This document shows, piece after piece, positions 36,880-48,228 of a stretch of 64,000 bases of DNA. The stretch comes from Brevibacterium sp. JSBI002 (GTDB taxonomy: Bacteria > Actinomycetota > Actinomycetes > Actinomycetales > Brevibacteriaceae). Below the pieces are notes generated by a model. The model saw nothing but the letters and a program-made list of their open reading frames with translations. It did not search any database and was not told the origin of the DNA. The stretch covers positions 930,001 through 994,000 of the forward strand of contig NZ_CP110341.1 in NCBI RefSeq assembly GCF_026013965.1, in the 5' to 3' direction. Position 1 is the stretch's first letter; each line of letters starts with the position of its first letter. Made by a program: the position numbers and the translations under genes.

Positions 36880-37702
36880 TCAGTTCTGCGGGTTCAATTG
36901 AGTTCGTGCCGCACTCATATGCTCCGGGTCTCCGGTCTGCAGAGCGTACAGTCCCAATTCGACGGGCGGCGTCGAGTAGAGCTCGCCGCAGTGCTCTGCG
37001 AACCTGGGCCAGATCCGCCCGCCGGCTTCGACGGATCGCGCGCTCGTGTTCTCGAACGCTGAGGCCGAGACACTGGCGTGATGGAACATGAAATCCCTGG
37101 CGGGATCGCCGATTGCAGCGGTCGTCCAATCGAGGACGCTCAGATTGACGGGTCCGTCCATGAGCTGATGCGCCGGATACACCTCGCCATGAGTCACGGT
37201 TGAGAACGACGGCCAATAGCTGTCATCGTCGAGCCATGCGGTCCACCGCCGGAGCAGGGACGGCGCCACCTCGAACTCGGCGGCGACGTTCTCGATGTCT
37301 TCCCGGTTGCGCTGTCGGATCTCCGTGAGGGGGAGCTCCGGAATGCCTGTGTCCCGAACGACAGCCGGGTCGAAGTTCGACGAGGACCGATCCGAGCGAT
37401 GCGGCATACTCGGAGGATTCGACATCGAAATGCCACTGCGGCTGACCACTGTCGTCGATCGTCAGTCCGGGTGTACCCGGCAGCAGCGGGTAGGCGATGA
37501 GGTCATTGAAGTGGATCTGCCAATCGGGGACCGCGACGCTCAGATGCGGTGCGACGGCGTTGAGGAACCGGCCCTCGACGGCGGCTCGGGCGGCGACATC
37601 CGGACGTCGGGGTATCCGGAGCACCCAGGACCGACCGTCGACCGCCTCGGCGATGGCCACCTGGAAGTCGAGGCCGAGCTCGTTGGGTCTCGAGTCTAGA
37701 GA
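36880..37702 (-). pseudogene. Macrolide 2'-phosphotransferase-like pseudogene
   Basis: Two overlapping minus-strand frames together resemble an Mph/APH-family phosphotransferase. The upstream part (37660 downward) reads SWVLRIPRRPDVAARAAVEG, then VAVPDWQIHF, LIAYPLLPGTPGLTID and WHFD, all classic Mph N-lobe blocks, and runs out of frame near 37385 after VLVEL. The continuation is in another frame (DPAVVRDTGIPELPL through VLDWTTAAIGDPARDF). No start codon is found in the first frame before LGLDFQV, so the 5' end is also missing. The catalytic loop reads THGEVYPAH, with Glu where HGD is usual. A short deletion at the junction explains the break. It abuts the clpC promoter, read divergently. Confidence 0.75.
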
Positions 37703-37806
37703 ATTTCGCCCACAGCCAAACGGTTTCGGCTGATGGCGAAACCTGCAATAGAACCGCGGTCGTGGTGGTTAGGCTCAGAAGAATCAGAAGACCGAGGAGG
37801 ATGAAT

Positions 37807-40346
<2,540 letters not shown>

Positions 40347-40376
40347 TCGTTCATCACCTTCTCGGATAACGCATAG

Positions 40377-40414
40377 GAGTCCGGGGAGTCGGCAGCAGCC
40401 GACTTCCCGGACTC
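40377..40414 (+). terminator. Intrinsic terminator of clpC
   Basis: 17-bp stem 40377-40393 / 40398-40414 with one G-T wobble and an AGCA loop, followed by TTTC; 30 bp after the clpC stop. Confidence 0.75.
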
Positions 40415-40452
40415 TTTCGTGTTCGACTCCGGCGATGGTGTTGAATGTCGGT

Positions 40453-41037
40453 ATGAGCTCACACGCAGGCGACTTCGATCACGGACTGATCTCCGAGGAC
40501 CATCATTCAAAGCACGAACTCCCCGGAGGTCTGTACCTGCGACGAGCGAGGACCGGCGACGTCAAAGGCATCGAAGCCCTGGTCGCCCCACTGGCCGGTG
40601 AGCGGATCCTGCTCGCCAAGGACACGGTGACCTACTTCGAGTCGCTGCAGGAGTTCTGGCTGGTCGTCGACCCGCAGCCCGATGGTTCCGAGATCCTCGC
40701 CGGCTGCGGCGCCCTGCACATCATCTGGGCGGATCTCGCCGAGGCGCGCACGGTCGCCACGTCACCGGACTATCGGGGCAGGGGAGTGGGCAAGGCGATC
40801 ATCAGGCAGCTGCTCGCCGATGCTCGTGAGATCGGAGTCGACCGGGTGTTCTGCCTGACCTTCGAGACCGGATTCTTCGGTTCGCTCGGCTTCGAACCGA
40901 TCAAGGGCATCCCCGTCTCACCCGAGGTCTACGTCGAGCTGCTTCACTCCACCGATGAGGGCGTCGCAGAGTTTCTCGACCTGGCCAGGGTCAAACCGAA
41001 TACCCTGGGCAACTCACGGATGATCAAATACCTCTGA
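40453..41037 (+). CDS. GNAT acetyltransferase, amino-acid N-acetyltransferase type
   Basis: 194-residue GNAT protein. The acetyl-CoA loop YRGRGVGKAII is present, followed by VDRVFCLTFETGFFGSLGFEPI, which closely resembles stand-alone N-acetylglutamate synthases (ArgA-like, mycobacterial Rv2747 type). The opening LYLRRARTGDVKGIEALVAPLAGERILL also fits that group. Such enzymes start arginine synthesis by acetylating glutamate or glutamine. ATG 40453 is chosen; an in-frame ATG at 40435 is possible. It is a single gene after the clpC terminator. Confidence 0.82.
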   Translation: MSSHAGDFDHGLISEDHHSKHELPGGLYLRRARTGDVKGIEALVAPLAGERILLAKDTVTYFESLQEFWLVVDPQPDGSEILAGCGALHIIWADLAEARTVATSPDYRGRGVGKAIIRQLLADAREIGVDRVFCLTFETGFFGSLGFEPIKGIPVSPEVYVELLHSTDEGVAEFLDLARVKPNTLGNSRMIKYL

Positions 41038-41161
41038 GACAGACCCTGATCCTGCCCGTCGCCGGCGGGCGTCGGTCTTGGCCACGCTCTCACCGGCGGG
41101 TGTAGGCGACTGCCGCACACGCACCGTCCAGTGGCGACGTCTGCCACGTTCGGGTCCTGAT

Positions 41162-42193
41162 TCAGCTGTTCGGCAATGCCAATCGGCCATCGACCTGTTG
41201 TGCCAGACCGTCGTCGACGAGGTCGGAGATGAGCCGATTGATCCTGTCCTGGTCCGCGCTGAGTTCACGCACTCGCGCCACCGCCGTGGCCGTCGATTCG
41301 GCCAGTGAGTCGAGAAACACCGGGTCGAAGTCGGTCACCGAGGCGGTGAAGACGTCGAGCCGGACACCGCGTCGGTCGTCCCCGGCGACGTGCGCTGCCT
41401 TGAGGACATCCATAATCGCGCCGCGCAGCTGTCGATCGGTGCCTGCCCACTTCTGAGTCTTCGGTTTCGTCGCCGAGGCGGGTCTGCCCATTTGGTTCCA
41501 TGTGCAGATGTCCTGGAGCGGGCAGGCGGGGCAGTCGGGATTGCGCGCCGTGCAGACGAGGGCCCCGAACTCCATGACTCCGGCGTTCCACTCAACGTGC
41601 TTATCCTCGGGTACGAGGGCCGCCGCCCAAGTGGTCTCTTTCCGGCCAGGTGAGGTGGTGGGGCGTTCCCTGCCCGCGAAGAGGCGGATGAGGACCCGAC
41701 GCACGTTCGTGTCGAGCACGGTCGTCTTTCGACCGAAAGCGAAGGAGGAGACCGCGGCGGCGGTATAGGAACCGATGCCCGGCAGTCGTTCGAGCTCTTC
41801 GGTCGTTTCGGGAACCCGGTTGTCCAGGTCCGCGGCGATGACTTCGGCGGCTTCCTGCAGTCGCAGCGCTCTGCGTGGGTATCCCAGCCGGTCCCAGGAG
41901 TGGAGGACTTCGGCGGTCGGGGCGGCGGCGAGATCGGCTGGTGTCGGCCATTTGTCCATCCACGCACGCCATCGCGGTTCGACTCGGGCGACAGGGGTCT
42001 GTTGGGACATGATCTCACTGACGAGGATTGCCCAGGCGCTCGTCTTCGGGTGCCTCCACGGCAGGTCCCGGGCAGTGTCCTCGAACCAGGTGATGATGGT
42101 GTCCTGGACTCGTCTGAGCACAGGTTCGGACACCTCGGGGAAGGCGGAGGTCGACCCGGAGGGATTCGATTCGGGACCGGCTCGGTGTGTCAT
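41162..42193 (-). CDS. mutY: A/G-specific adenine glycosylase MutY
   Basis: 343-residue base-excision repair enzyme removing adenine opposite 8-oxoguanine. The HhH-GPD core has catalytic Glu in VSEIMSQQTPV, the helix-hairpin-helix LPGIGSYTAAAV and catalytic Asp in VLDTNVRRVL. The iron-sulfur loop CTARNPDCPACPLQDIC provides four Cys in C-x6-C-x2-C-x5-C spacing. The C-terminal Nudix-like 8-oxoG domain of longer MutY proteins is missing or very divergent, as in other short actinobacterial forms. ATG 42193 is chosen because codons further upstream overlap the divergent gene at 42230. Confidence 0.93.
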   Translation of the reverse strand: MTHRAGPESNPSGSTSAFPEVSEPVLRRVQDTIITWFEDTARDLPWRHPKTSAWAILVSEIMSQQTPVARVEPRWRAWMDKWPTPADLAAAPTAEVLHSWDRLGYPRRALRLQEAAEVIAADLDNRVPETTEELERLPGIGSYTAAAVSSFAFGRKTTVLDTNVRRVLIRLFAGRERPTTSPGRKETTWAAALVPEDKHVEWNAGVMEFGALVCTARNPDCPACPLQDICTWNQMGRPASATKPKTQKWAGTDRQLRGAIMDVLKAAHVAGDDRRGVRLDVFTASVTDFDPVFLDSLAESTATAVARVRELSADQDRINRLISDLVDDGLAQQVDGRLALPNS

Positions 42194-42229
42194 TTGGATG
42201 CTCAATCGCTTCGGCCTAGGCTCAAAGCG

Positions 42230-43030
42230 ATGACTCCTTCCAATCGTGGTTCGCAGCCGAACAGAGCTGCCGGGCAGCCTCGCCAGTCTAGCGGGAAGCT
42301 GCCTGCTCACGTGTACCGCCGACGCCGCATCACGCTTGCTGTGACCAGCCTCCTCGTCCTGGGGCTTCTCGTGCTCGGAATCGTCGGAATCGTCAAAGCC
42401 ATCGGCGGCCGCAGCGACGGATCGGACAAGGTTGCAGCCGAGGAGACTACGCCGGCCGAATCGACGACGGCGGCACCCGTGCCGGATAAGAAGGCAGCGA
42501 GCGGAAAGTGCCCGGAGGACAAAGTCTCGCTGAAGGCGAAGGTCGATCCGAAATCCGTGAAGGACGGGAAAGAACCCGAATTCGGCATGGTCATCGAGAA
42601 CGGCCACACCGCCACGTGCCTCATCGAGGTCGGCACGGACAAGCAGGAATTCATCGTCGAACAGAACGGTGACGTCGTGTGGTCGTCGGAGTACTGCGCG
42701 GCGGCGAAAGACGAGAATGCCGAGGCCTCCACGGAGTTCGCACCGCAGTCGGAGAAGACCGCGAAGCTCAAGTGGAACCGGATCAAGGTCGACAAGAACT
42801 GCAATCGCGAAGACGATGATTTCGGTCCCGGTGACTATGAGCTCATCGTGAAGCTCGATGACAAGAAGAGCGAACCGACGAAGTTCACACTCGAGAAGAG
42901 CGCCGCCGAAAAGGCCGAGGAGAAGAAGGCCGCGGAGGAGAAGAAAGCCGACGAGGAGAAGAAGTCGGAAAAGGAATCCGGCGAGAAGGACTCCTCGGAT
43001 GAGAAGCAGTCAGAGGAACCGCAGGACTGA
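42230..43030 (+). CDS. Membrane-anchored hypothetical protein with charged tail
   Basis: 266 residues. A basic N-terminus (HVYRRRR) and one transmembrane helix at about 36-54 are followed by an extracytoplasmic domain with four cysteines (SGKCPEDK, ATCLIEV, EYCAAAK, KNCNRED) and a Lys/Glu-rich, probably helical tail (AEEKKADEEKKSEKESGEK). It resembles the actinobacterial membrane proteins found between mutY and disA/radA in mycobacteria, but the similarity is general. It starts 36 bp from the divergent mutY. Function unknown. Confidence 0.8.
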   Translation: MTPSNRGSQPNRAAGQPRQSSGKLPAHVYRRRRITLAVTSLLVLGLLVLGIVGIVKAIGGRSDGSDKVAAEETTPAESTTAAPVPDKKAASGKCPEDKVSLKAKVDPKSVKDGKEPEFGMVIENGHTATCLIEVGTDKQEFIVEQNGDVVWSSEYCAAAKDENAEASTEFAPQSEKTAKLKWNRIKVDKNCNREDDDFGPGDYELIVKLDDKKSEPTKFTLEKSAAEKAEEKKAAEEKKADEEKKSEKESGEKDSSDEKQSEEPQD

Positions 43031-43034
43031 GTCC

Positions 43035-43427
43035 TCAGGCGCCACGGTAGGAGCCGACTCCCCACGAGTTTCCATCGTGGTCGCGGAAGTCGAATTCGCG
43101 GCCGCCGTGAACCTGAGTCGCCACCGGTCGCACGATCGCATGCCCCATATCGACGATCTCCTGGTAGAGCCGGTCGACTTCGCGTTCAGTGTCGACGACG
43201 ACGTAGATCGAGCTGCCGCCCACCGAATCGAGAGCCGACCCGTCGTTGCGAACCGAACCGAACATGATGCCGCCGTGGTCACCGAGCGCGAATTCGGCAT
43301 GCTCGACGAGCGCCGGATCGTGCTCATTGCGCACGATCAGTCTTTCGGTGAACCCGAGCGTGACCAGCAGGTCGATCGTCGCTGCGGCATCGGTGGTCCG
43401 GAAGGCTGGAAAAACTGTCGTGGTCAT
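43035..43427 (-). CDS. VOC-family (glyoxalase/bleomycin-resistance-like) protein
   Basis: 130-residue single-domain VOC protein: FPAFRTTDAAATIDLLVTLGF opens the first half, SIYVVVDTEREVDRLYQEIVDMG and REFDFRDHDGNSWGVGSY close the second, with the usual metal-ligand Glu replaced by Gly/Ser near the end (DHDGNSWG). ATG 43427 is preferred over the longer frame. It converges with the hypothetical at 42230 with only 4 bp between stops. Ligand unknown. Confidence 0.83.
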   Translation of the reverse strand: MTTTVFPAFRTTDAAATIDLLVTLGFTERLIVRNEHDPALVEHAEFALGDHGGIMFGSVRNDGSALDSVGGSSIYVVVDTEREVDRLYQEIVDMGHAIVRPVATQVHGGREFDFRDHDGNSWGVGSYRGA

Positions 43428-43470
43428 GACACCAGGATGCTCCAAAACCAAGCGAAAGTCCCGGACTTTC

Positions 43471-44838
43471 TTACTTCTGCTCCCGAAGAGCCTGCTTCGT
43501 CAGCATGAGTTCGACCGCTCCGGCGATGTGTTCGCACTCCTCGACTTCCATCTTGTCCGGCGCCGCCACATTGGTCATCGCTCCCTTGGCGACGACAGCG
43601 TGAGTGATGCCCAGCCGTTTGGCCTCGTTGAGGCGTTGGCCGAGATTGGGGACATTGCGGATCTCCCCTGACAAGCTGACCTCGCCGATCGCGACAAGGT
43701 GGCGAGCCAGCGGCTTGCCGAGCAGCGCTGAGGCCAGGGACATGCAGATCGCGAGGTCGCTGGCCGGCTCGGAGAGCTTCGCTCCGCCGACGGTGGCGGT
43801 GAAGACATCGCTCTTGGCGAGGTTCGCCTGCGCGACGTTCTGGCTGAGCACAGCCAGCATCATCGCCACCCGGGAGGAATCGACTCCGGAGACCGAACGA
43901 CGGGACTGGCCGCCGGCGGATTCTGTGATGAGCGATTGGACTTCGACGAGGAGCGGACGCTTGCCCTCCTGCGTCACTGTCAAGCACGTGCCAGGCGGGT
44001 TCGCACCGCTGCGCGAGAGGAACAGCCCCGAAGGGTCCTCGAGACTCTTGATCCCGTTCTCCTCCATATCGAAGCAGCCCACGTCGTCGGTGGGGCCGAA
44101 GCGATTCTTCACCGCTCGCAGCATGCGCAGACGCGAATGCCTCTCACCTTCGAAGGTGCACACGACATCGACGAGATGCTCGAGAAGGCGAGGACCGGCG
44201 ATCGTGCCGTCCTTCGTGATGTGGCCGACGAGCACAGTCGGCAGAGACCGGGCCTTGGCTTCCCTGATGAGGGCGGACGCGACTTCGCGGACCTGGGTGA
44301 CCCCGCCGGGGATGCCTTCGACCTCGGATGATGCCAAAGTTTGGATCGAGTCGACGACGAGCAGCTCCGGCTGTTCGGATTCGATCATTCCCAGTACCGA
44401 ACCCAGATCAGTCTCAGCAGCGAGGAGCAGTGAGTCGGCCAGGGCATTGATCCGTTCGGCGCGCAGCCGCACCTGACCGGCGGATTCCTCACCGGTGACA
44501 TAGAGGACCTTGACCCCGAACATGGCGATCTTCGCGGCGACGTCGAGCAGCAGCGTCGACTTGCCGACCCCCGGCTCGCCGGAGAGCAGGACAACGGCAC
44601 CGGGCACGATGCCACCGCCGAGCACCCGATCGAACTCGGGGACGAACGTCGATCTCGCCTGCGCGAGCGTCGAGTCGATCTCGCTGATCGGCTTCGCCGC
44701 ATTGGACTTCTTGACCTTCGTCTTCACCTTCGACGAGTTCGCGCCCTTTTCCTCAAGGGTGCCCCAGGCCTGGCATTCGGGGCAGCGTCCCAACCATTTG
44801 ACCGTCGAATAGCCGCATTCCGAGCATGTGAAAGACAT
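43471..44838 (-). CDS. radA: DNA repair protein RadA (Sms)
   Basis: 455-residue RecA-like branch-migration ATPase. The N-terminal C4 zinc finger (CSECGYSTVKWLGRCPEC), Walker A GEPGVGKST, the RadA-specific KNRFG motif (AVKNRFGPTDDVGCF) and the C-terminal Lon-like domain are all intact. ATG 44838 is chosen because the zinc finger begins at residue 5; the open frame upstream runs into the map terminator. disA, its usual actinobacterial neighbour, is not present between radA and mutY. Confidence 0.95.
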   Translation of the reverse strand: MSFTCSECGYSTVKWLGRCPECQAWGTLEEKGANSSKVKTKVKKSNAAKPISEIDSTLAQARSTFVPEFDRVLGGGIVPGAVVLLSGEPGVGKSTLLLDVAAKIAMFGVKVLYVTGEESAGQVRLRAERINALADSLLLAAETDLGSVLGMIESEQPELLVVDSIQTLASSEVEGIPGGVTQVREVASALIREAKARSLPTVLVGHITKDGTIAGPRLLEHLVDVVCTFEGERHSRLRMLRAVKNRFGPTDDVGCFDMEENGIKSLEDPSGLFLSRSGANPPGTCLTVTQEGKRPLLVEVQSLITESAGGQSRRSVSGVDSSRVAMMLAVLSQNVAQANLAKSDVFTATVGGAKLSEPASDLAICMSLASALLGKPLARHLVAIGEVSLSGEIRNVPNLGQRLNEAKRLGITHAVVAKGAMTNVAAPDKMEVEECEHIAGAVELMLTKQALREQK

Positions 44839-44952
44839 ACCGCAATTCTGGCACGGGCCGCTGACACGAGATTCCCTGCTCGAGAGTCCGGTCTCAACGA
44901 CAGGGAGAGCCGGCCGGTGCGCACTGCAGCGGGGGAGCCCGGTTAACGCAGA

Positions 44953-44985
44953 GGGGCGCCCGACGATGAGTTCGTCGGACGCCCC
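44953..44985. terminator. Terminator-like hairpin between map and radA
   Basis: 14-bp stem 44953-44966 / 44972-44985 with one mismatch and a 5-nt loop, 25 bp past the map stop on the minus strand. Confidence 0.6.
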
Positions 44986-45010
44986 TTGCCGGCAGAGTGC
45001 GGCAGCCAGG

Positions 45011-45778
45011 TCAGTCGAGCGTGGTGAGGATTCGGGGACCATCCTCGGTGATGGCGATCGTGTTCTCCGAATGGGCACCATTCGAACCATCGGCCAGACG
45101 CAGGGTCCAACCGTCTTTGTCGACGGACAGCTTCTTCGAGGTGAACGACCACCAGGGTTCGATCGCCAGGGTCAGGCCTGGTTTGAGGACCAGCCCGCGA
45201 CCGCCCTTGCCGCGGTTGGGCACGTGCGGATCCTCGTGCATCGTGTGGCCGAGGCCGTGCCCGCCGAAGTCGAGGTTGACAGGGATGCGGTGGGCATCGG
45301 CGACGTCACCGATGGCCTTCGAGATATCGCCGAGGCGGTTGCCCGCTTGGGCGGCACCGATTCCGGCTTCGAGACCGGCCCAGGTGGTGTCGATGAGGCG
45401 CTGGTCCTCGTCGCTGCCGTTGCCGACGACGACGGAGCGGGCGGCGTCGGCAACCCAGCCGTCGATGGATACGGCGAAGTCGAGGGTCAGCAGGTCGCCG
45501 TCCTTGAGGACATAGCTGTGCGGTTTGCCGTGGAGGACGCCGTCATTGACGGACAGGCAGATGACGTTGCGGAAGGGGCCGGAGCCGAAAGAGGGGGCGT
45601 AGTCCCAGTAGCAGGACTTCGCTCCGGCATCCTCAATGAGCTTCCGCGCGGTCTTCTCCAGGTGCATGATGTCCATGCCCGGTTCTGCGATCGAGGTCAG
45701 CTCGGCCAAGGTCTTCGCGACGAAACGGCCGGTCACCGCCATCTTGTCGATCTCGGCGGGCGTCTTCAGCTCAATCAC
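45011..45778 (-). CDS. map: Methionine aminopeptidase, type I
   Basis: 255-residue metalloenzyme removing the initiator Met after deformylation. Metal ligands appear in LLTLDFAVSIDGWVADAARS (two Asp), GHGLGHTMHEDP (His), LTLAIEPW (Glu) and the final SENTIAI (Glu). It lacks the N-terminal SH3-like zinc extension, so it is the short form. ATG 45778 is preceded by AAGGAGAC. It stands alone between radA and a sparse intergenic region; def lies 40 kb away in this window. Confidence 0.95.
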   Translation of the reverse strand: MIELKTPAEIDKMAVTGRFVAKTLAELTSIAEPGMDIMHLEKTARKLIEDAGAKSCYWDYAPSFGSGPFRNVICLSVNDGVLHGKPHSYVLKDGDLLTLDFAVSIDGWVADAARSVVVGNGSDEDQRLIDTTWAGLEAGIGAAQAGNRLGDISKAIGDVADAHRIPVNLDFGGHGLGHTMHEDPHVPNRGKGGRGLVLKPGLTLAIEPWWSFTSKKLSVDKDGWTLRLADGSNGAHSENTIAITEDGPRILTTLD

Positions 45779-46156
45779 AGGGGTCTCCTTAGGCGGGGTG
45801 CAGGGTTTCGGCGGCGTTCACTGGTCCAGACACGATTTTAGTCCTCGGCGGTTGTGAAGTCGCGACCGCACCCGGATCTGTGGGCAAGCAGACAGTCGCG
45901 GCGGCATGTCGCCGGAGAGCGGAGTCGCGAGCCGTCCGGTTCCTGAGGTCGTTCCGGTGACAGGCAATGTGCGTTTCTTGCCGGCCCGATCGCTGGCTCG
46001 GCATTTCGCTCAAGAAACTCCGTCGTTCAAGGCTGAGCGCGAATATCGCCGCGTGTACGGAACGATATCCGCGCCTAGCCTTGATGGACTCTTAAAGTGT
46101 TGTTTTGCAGGTAAGGAGTCTTGTGTTTTGTGACCTTGAAACGTAGTGTGCGGAGC
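45779..46156. other. 378-bp interval upstream of map
   Basis: It holds the map promoter region and the first 58-bp palindromic element (46027-46084). The 75-codon plus ORF at 45906 spans that palindrome, lacks a ribosome site and shows no family likeness, so I do not call it. Confidence 0.55.
46027..46084. repeat. 58-bp palindromic element, copy 1
   Basis: Imperfect 22-bp inverted repeat (46027-46048 / 46063-46084, three mismatches that are G-T compatible) around a 14-nt centre. It is the same length as, and about 69% identical to, the element at 46436-46493, with the outer TCAAGG/CCTTGA and inner GCGCG-ATAT/ATATCCGCGC blocks conserved. Confidence 0.6.
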
Positions 46157-46405
46157 ATGAGGAACATCTTCACAGCGTTCTGCGCGGGCATGGCCTTGGC
46201 CACCTCGGTGTTGTCGGGTGAAGAGGACCTCCGTTCGGGCGGGCCCTGGGTTCTCTCGCTCATAGTCTTTCCCGCCTGCTCGCTGCTCTGCCTCGCTTTC
46301 ATTCTCCGCGACCACCGGCGACGGGAGCGTGCAGACAGCCAGTGCAAGCACGATTCTGCATCCTCGACTGCAGAGACAGGCGAGAGCGTGAGCAGCGAAC
46401 GCTGA
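46157..46405 (+). CDS. Small putative membrane protein between two palindromic elements
   Basis: 82 residues beginning MRNIFTAFCAGMALATSVLS, with a first weak hydrophobic segment and a second clear one at about 31-50 (WVLSLIVFPACSLLCLAFIL) followed by RDHRRRERAD and a Ser/Glu-rich tail, a plausible one- or two-helix membrane protein. The upstream CGGAG gives weak ribosome-site support. It is not a shadow of another gene, since no CDS covers this interval. I know no homologue; it may still be a chance ORF. Confidence 0.4.
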   Translation: MRNIFTAFCAGMALATSVLSGEEDLRSGGPWVLSLIVFPACSLLCLAFILRDHRRRERADSQCKHDSASSTAETGESVSSER

Positions 46406-46435
46406 GGACGCAGTCCTGCCCGAGGGTTGCCTCGC

Positions 46436-46493
46436 TCAAGGGCCGGCGCGGATATTGCGTCGTGCACCACGTGATATCCGCGCTGGCCCTTGA
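46436..46493. repeat. 58-bp palindromic element, copy 2
   Basis: Near-perfect inverted repeat; arms extend to 46432-46455 and 46474-46497 (24 bp, one mismatch). It lies between the small ORF and the convergent end of the ALDH gene, so it may also act as a terminator. Confidence 0.65.
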
Positions 46494-46590
46494 GCGACGT
46501 GAAGAGTCGCCGGTGGGCCGGTCTGCGCTTCGAGCAGCCCACCGGCCCACCGGTCGAGGACCTCACTTCGCCCCAGAGGACTCAGCTCTC

Positions 46591-48126
46591 TCAGAGGAAC
46601 TCGACTCCCTGCGCCAGCGGCAGCTCGCCGGAGTAGTTGATCGTGTTCGTGGCCGGGCGCATATAGGCCTTCCACGAATCCGAACCCGACTCGCGTCCGC
46701 CGCCGGTCTCCTTCTCACCGCCGAAAGCACCGCCGATCTCCGCACCGGAGGTGCCGATGTTGACGTTGGCGATTCCGCAGTCGGAACGGGACAGGAACTT
46801 CTCGGACTCGGCGAGTTCGGCAGTGAAGATCGCCGAGGACAGCCCCTGCGGCACCCCGTTGTGGATCTCGAGCGCCTCATCGAGATCCGAATACGTGACG
46901 ACGTAGAGGATCGGGGCGAAGGTCTCCTCCTTGACGACTGCGGTCTGACTGGGCATCCGCACCACCGCGGGTTCGACATAGTGAGCATCCGGACGCTCAT
47001 CGGCGAGCACTCGGCCTCCACCGCAGAGGATCTCGCCGCCCTCTGCCTCTGCCTGTTTGAGGGCCGCCTGCATCGCATCGTACGAACCCGAATTGATGAG
47101 CGGTCCCACGAGCACTCCGTCATCGGTCGGCGAGCCGATGCTCAGCGTCTTGTATGCGGCGACGACCTTATCGACGAACTCATCGGCGATGGATTCGTGC
47201 ACGATGAGCCGCCGCAGCGTCGTGCACCTCTGACCGGCGGTTCCGGCGGCCGCGAAGACCACTCCGCGCAGCGCCAGGTCGATATCGGCACTCGGGGCGA
47301 CGATCGCGGCGTTGTTGCCGCCGAGCTCGAGCAGGATCTTGCCGAAGCGCTCGGCCACGACGGGACCGACCTCGCGACCCATCCGTACCGATCCCGTCGC
47401 CGAGACCAAGGCCACGCGTTCATCCCGGACCATGGCATCGCCGACGTCCCGGCCACCGACGAGGACAGGCGCGAGGTTCTCCGGTGCCCCCACCTCGGCG
47501 GCGGCCCTGGCCAGCAGGGACTGCGCCCCCAGCGCTGCGAGCACGGCGTTCTCCGAGGGCTTCCACACGACCGCGTCACCGGCGACCAGGGCCAGGGCGG
47601 TGTTCCAGGAATACACGGCCACGGGGAAGTTGAATGCGGAGATGACCCCGACGACGCCGAGGGGATGCCACGTCTCCATGAGTCGGTGACCCGGCCGTTC
47701 GCTGGGCATGGTCTTGCCCCACAGCTGCCGGGACTGACCGAGCGCGAACTCGCAGATGTCGATCATCTCCTGGACTTCACCGGCCGCCTCGGAAGGGGTC
47801 TTGCCGGCTTCGACGGTGATGATCTTGGCCAGATCCTCCTTGTGTTCGCCGAGCAGCTGTCCCCACCGCTGCACCAGCTGACCGCGGACCGGAGCGGGCA
47901 CGTCCCGCCAGGTCTCGAACGCGGTCTGGGCCGCGGCGATCTTGTCCGCCGCCGTCTGCGCGGTGTCCGCGGCGATCGTGCCGAGGTCCTGTCCCGTGAT
48001 GGGGGAGCGGGCAGGCAGGCTCGCCGAGGCGGCCGATCCCGTGAGCACGGATGCGTCCACTCCGCAGGCGCTCAGTCCTTCAGTAAGGAGGTCGGTGATG
48101 GTCTGATCGGTGGGCAGTGCAGTCAT
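46591..48126 (-). CDS. ALDH7-like aldehyde dehydrogenase (piperideine-6-carboxylate / aminoadipate-semialdehyde type)
   Basis: 511-residue NAD(P)-dependent dehydrogenase. ISAFNFPVAVYSWNTALALVAGD, GNNAAIV, the active-site Cys in AAGTAGQRCTTLRRL and the GTSGAEIGGAFGGEKETGGGRESGSDSWK end are hallmarks of the ALDH7/antiquitin group, which oxidises L-aminoadipate semialdehyde in lysine and pipecolate breakdown. The neighbouring FAD oxidase (100 bp upstream, same strand) could supply that semialdehyde. Both sit opposite a LysR regulator. Pathway assignment is inference from family plus context. Confidence 0.88.
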   Translation of the reverse strand: MTALPTDQTITDLLTEGLSACGVDASVLTGSAASASLPARSPITGQDLGTIAADTAQTAADKIAAAQTAFETWRDVPAPVRGQLVQRWGQLLGEHKEDLAKIITVEAGKTPSEAAGEVQEMIDICEFALGQSRQLWGKTMPSERPGHRLMETWHPLGVVGVISAFNFPVAVYSWNTALALVAGDAVVWKPSENAVLAALGAQSLLARAAAEVGAPENLAPVLVGGRDVGDAMVRDERVALVSATGSVRMGREVGPVVAERFGKILLELGGNNAAIVAPSADIDLALRGVVFAAAGTAGQRCTTLRRLIVHESIADEFVDKVVAAYKTLSIGSPTDDGVLVGPLINSGSYDAMQAALKQAEAEGGEILCGGGRVLADERPDAHYVEPAVVRMPSQTAVVKEETFAPILYVVTYSDLDEALEIHNGVPQGLSSAIFTAELAESEKFLSRSDCGIANVNIGTSGAEIGGAFGGEKETGGGRESGSDSWKAYMRPATNTINYSGELPLAQGVEFL

Positions 48127-48228
48127 TGCTGTCCTTTCGTCATCTGCTGTGTCGATCGGCTGCTTGGCCGGTCGACGGTGTTCTGTCGTTGTGGGGAGGT
48201 GGGATGTGAGGGGCGGGTCTGCGAGGAC

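Noticed and set aside
37726..37743. ClgR binding site upstream of clpC
   Set aside because: The TTTCG/CGAAA dyad has one base too many between half-sites for the motif I recall, so I only mention it in the clpC entry.
45906..46133. 75-codon plus ORF before the small membrane ORF
   Set aside because: It runs through the first palindromic element, starts without a ribosome site and shows no hydrophobic or family pattern.
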